Part shown: positions 63,050-64,000 of the stretch, in pieces
Numbering within the stretch: the first letter of the stretch is position 1
How the letters are laid out: each line of letters starts with the position of its first letter
Assembly (NCBI GenBank): GCA_947493215.1
Contig: CANLQE010000001.1
Location: 2,357,404-2,421,403 of the forward strand
Length of the DNA: 64,000 bases
Reading direction: 5' to 3'
DNA from: an uncultured Sphingomonadaceae bacterium
GTDB taxonomy: Bacteria > Pseudomonadota > Alphaproteobacteria > Sphingomonadales > Sphingomonadaceae
The notes under the pieces: generated by a model
The model's input: only the letters and a program-made list of their open reading frames with translations
What the model was told of the DNA's origin: nothing
Databases searched by the model: none
Program-made: the position numbers and the translations under genes

Positions 63050-64000
63050 TTAGCTGGCTTGTTGTATTGGTTTGCCGGTCACCGCTTCGGTTATCGAATT
63101 TGGCAACGGTGTCGGTTTCTCGATCCGAGAGAGCAACGGCAATACGATCAGGAAGTGCGCGAAATAATAGGCACTCGCTAGCTGGCTCAACATCACAAAT
63201 GGCTCTTCCGCTGGCGCGCCGCCACAATAGCCAAGTATGGCGATGCATGGGATCAAACCGAACCAGAAGAACTTCTTGAACCGGGGACGATAGTCGCCGG
63301 ATCGTACCGGTGACCGATCGAGCCAAGGCAGGAAAAACCATACCAATATGGCGGAGAACATTGCCAACACACCTAGCAGTTTTGCTGGAATGAAGAAGAA
63401 GTCAAAAGTAAAAGCGCGCAAAATAGCGTACCAAGGCCAGAAATACCATTCAGGAACGATATGGGCTGGCGTCGACAGCGGGTTTGCCGGAATATAATTG
63501 TCCGCGTGGCCCAAGGCGTTTGGCATGAAAAACAGCATGGCAGTAAAGACGATAAGTGCGAGGCCCACGAACCAGCCATCTTTGGCCGTATAGAACGGAT
63601 GGAAAGGAACAGTGTCCTGTTTGCCTTTTACGCTTACGCCTGTGGGGTTGTTGGAGCCGGGAATATGCAATGCCCAAATGTGCATGATAATCACGCCTGC
63701 GATGACAAACGGCAACAGATAGTGCAGCGAGAAGAACCGGTTCAGCGCCGCATTATCAGGCGCAAAGCCGCCCAGCAGCAGTTCTTGGATCGGCTTACCG
63801 ACCAGCGGTATAGCCTCAAACAGGCCGGTAATAACTTTCGCGCCCCAGAAGCTCATTTGTCCCCAAGGAAGCACATAGCCCATGAAAGCGGTTGCCATAG
63901 CGAGCAGGTAAATCACGACACCCAGCAGCCAGATCATCTCCCGTGGTGCCTTGTAAGAGCCATAGTAGAGGCCGCGACCAATATGCAGATAAATAGCGAT
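63050..64000 (-). CDS. petB: Cytochrome b of the bc1 complex (5' truncated by window edge)
   Basis: The C-terminal ~316 residues are visible and the frame is open to the window end, with [12 protein letters not shown] near the edge. Conserved parts include [26 protein letters not shown], the second heme-ligand helix ([21 protein letters not shown]), the quinol-site motif [15 protein letters not shown] and the C-terminal helices. It is the quinol-oxidising membrane subunit. The N-terminal helices with the first histidine pair lie outside the window. Confidence 0.97.
   Translation of the reverse strand: MAIYLHIGRGLYYGSYKAPREMIWLLGVVIYLLAMATAFMGYVLPWGQMSFWGAKVITGLFEAIPLVGKPIQELLLGGFAPDNAALNRFFSLHYLLPFVIAGVIIMHIWALHIPGSNNPTGVSVKGKQDTVPFHPFYTAKDGWFVGLALIVFTAMLFFMPNALGHADNYIPANPLSTPAHIVPEWYFWPWYAILRAFTFDFFFIPAKLLGVLAMFSAILVWFFLPWLDRSPVRSGDYRPRFKKFFWFGLIPCIAILGYCGGAPAEEPFVMLSQLASAYYFAHFLIVLPLLSRIEKPTPLPNSITEAVTGKPIQQAS

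Noticed and set aside
1-64000. CRISPR array or insertion sequences
   Set aside because: No regularly spaced repeats, transposase genes or IS-type terminal repeats were seen.

Overview
The window looks like chromosome of a marine or freshwater alphaproteobacterium of the order Sphingomonadales (Sphingorhabdus, Parasphingorhabdus or Sphingopyxis-like). The evidence is the gene content: large TonB-dependent receptors, a complete exosortase A (XrtA) exopolysaccharide locus of sphingomonad type, the def/rmuC/recR/fmt/truA housekeeping block and a bc1 complex. Ordinary genes have mid-50s percent GC. No taxonomic marker such as 16S rRNA is present, so the placement is inference.

Layout. 1-9.0 kb: the end of a SpoU/TrmH RNA methyltransferase, a small lipoprotein, rmuC, def, a TonB-dependent receptor, recR, then fmt-truA. 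9.0-27.6 kb: the XrtA locus. Twelve minus-strand genes encode acyl-CoA ligase, PLP decarboxylase, polysaccharide export lipoprotein, chain-length regulator, tyrosine kinase, outer-membrane barrel, AAA ATPase, deacetylase, FemAB-like transferase, glycosyltransferase, XrtA-EpsI fusion and amidotransferase. A divergent plus-strand operon encodes GNAT, acyl carrier protein and two hydrolases. 27.6-30.9 kb: trxB, two divergent single-domain response regulators and a nitroreductase.

31-38.7 kb is accessory. A TPR-sulfotransferase and a TonB-dependent receptor are followed by a 1.7-kb AT-rich segment between a perfect 47-bp duplication of the 3' end of tRNA-Met(CAT). That segment holds one orphan membrane/coiled-coil gene and no integrase. 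A diverged third copy of the tRNA end lies at 30955, so the whole 31-38.7 kb stretch may be stacked integrations at one tRNA.

38.8-46.6 kb: assorted metabolic genes (ferredoxin reductase, 2'-5' ligase-like protein, peroxiredoxin, queuosine-precursor transporter, MarR/alcohol dehydrogenase pair, thioesterase, NUDIX hydrolase, DUF4126 protein) and tRNA-Arg(TCT). 46.6-59.9 kb: a tightly overlapping flagellar operon transcribed leftward, fliE-F-G-H-[fliI/fliK]-L-M-N-O-P-Q-R-flhB-fliD-fliS, behind a consensus sigma-54 promoter, with flagellin divergent. The most striking oddity is an in-frame chimera. The first ~210 residues of the export ATPase FliI (with Walker A, without Walker B) are joined to the C-terminal domain of the hook-length protein FliK. 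The rest of fliI, any fliJ and the start of fliK are missing. 60-64 kb: glpK, a PilZ protein, and cytochrome c1 and cytochrome b of the bc1 complex, the last cut by the window edge.

The best candidates for something undescribed are the FliI-FliK chimera and the integrase-less mini-island in tRNA-Met. Internal TGTAAACC repeats at both ends of that island resemble recombinase arm sites.
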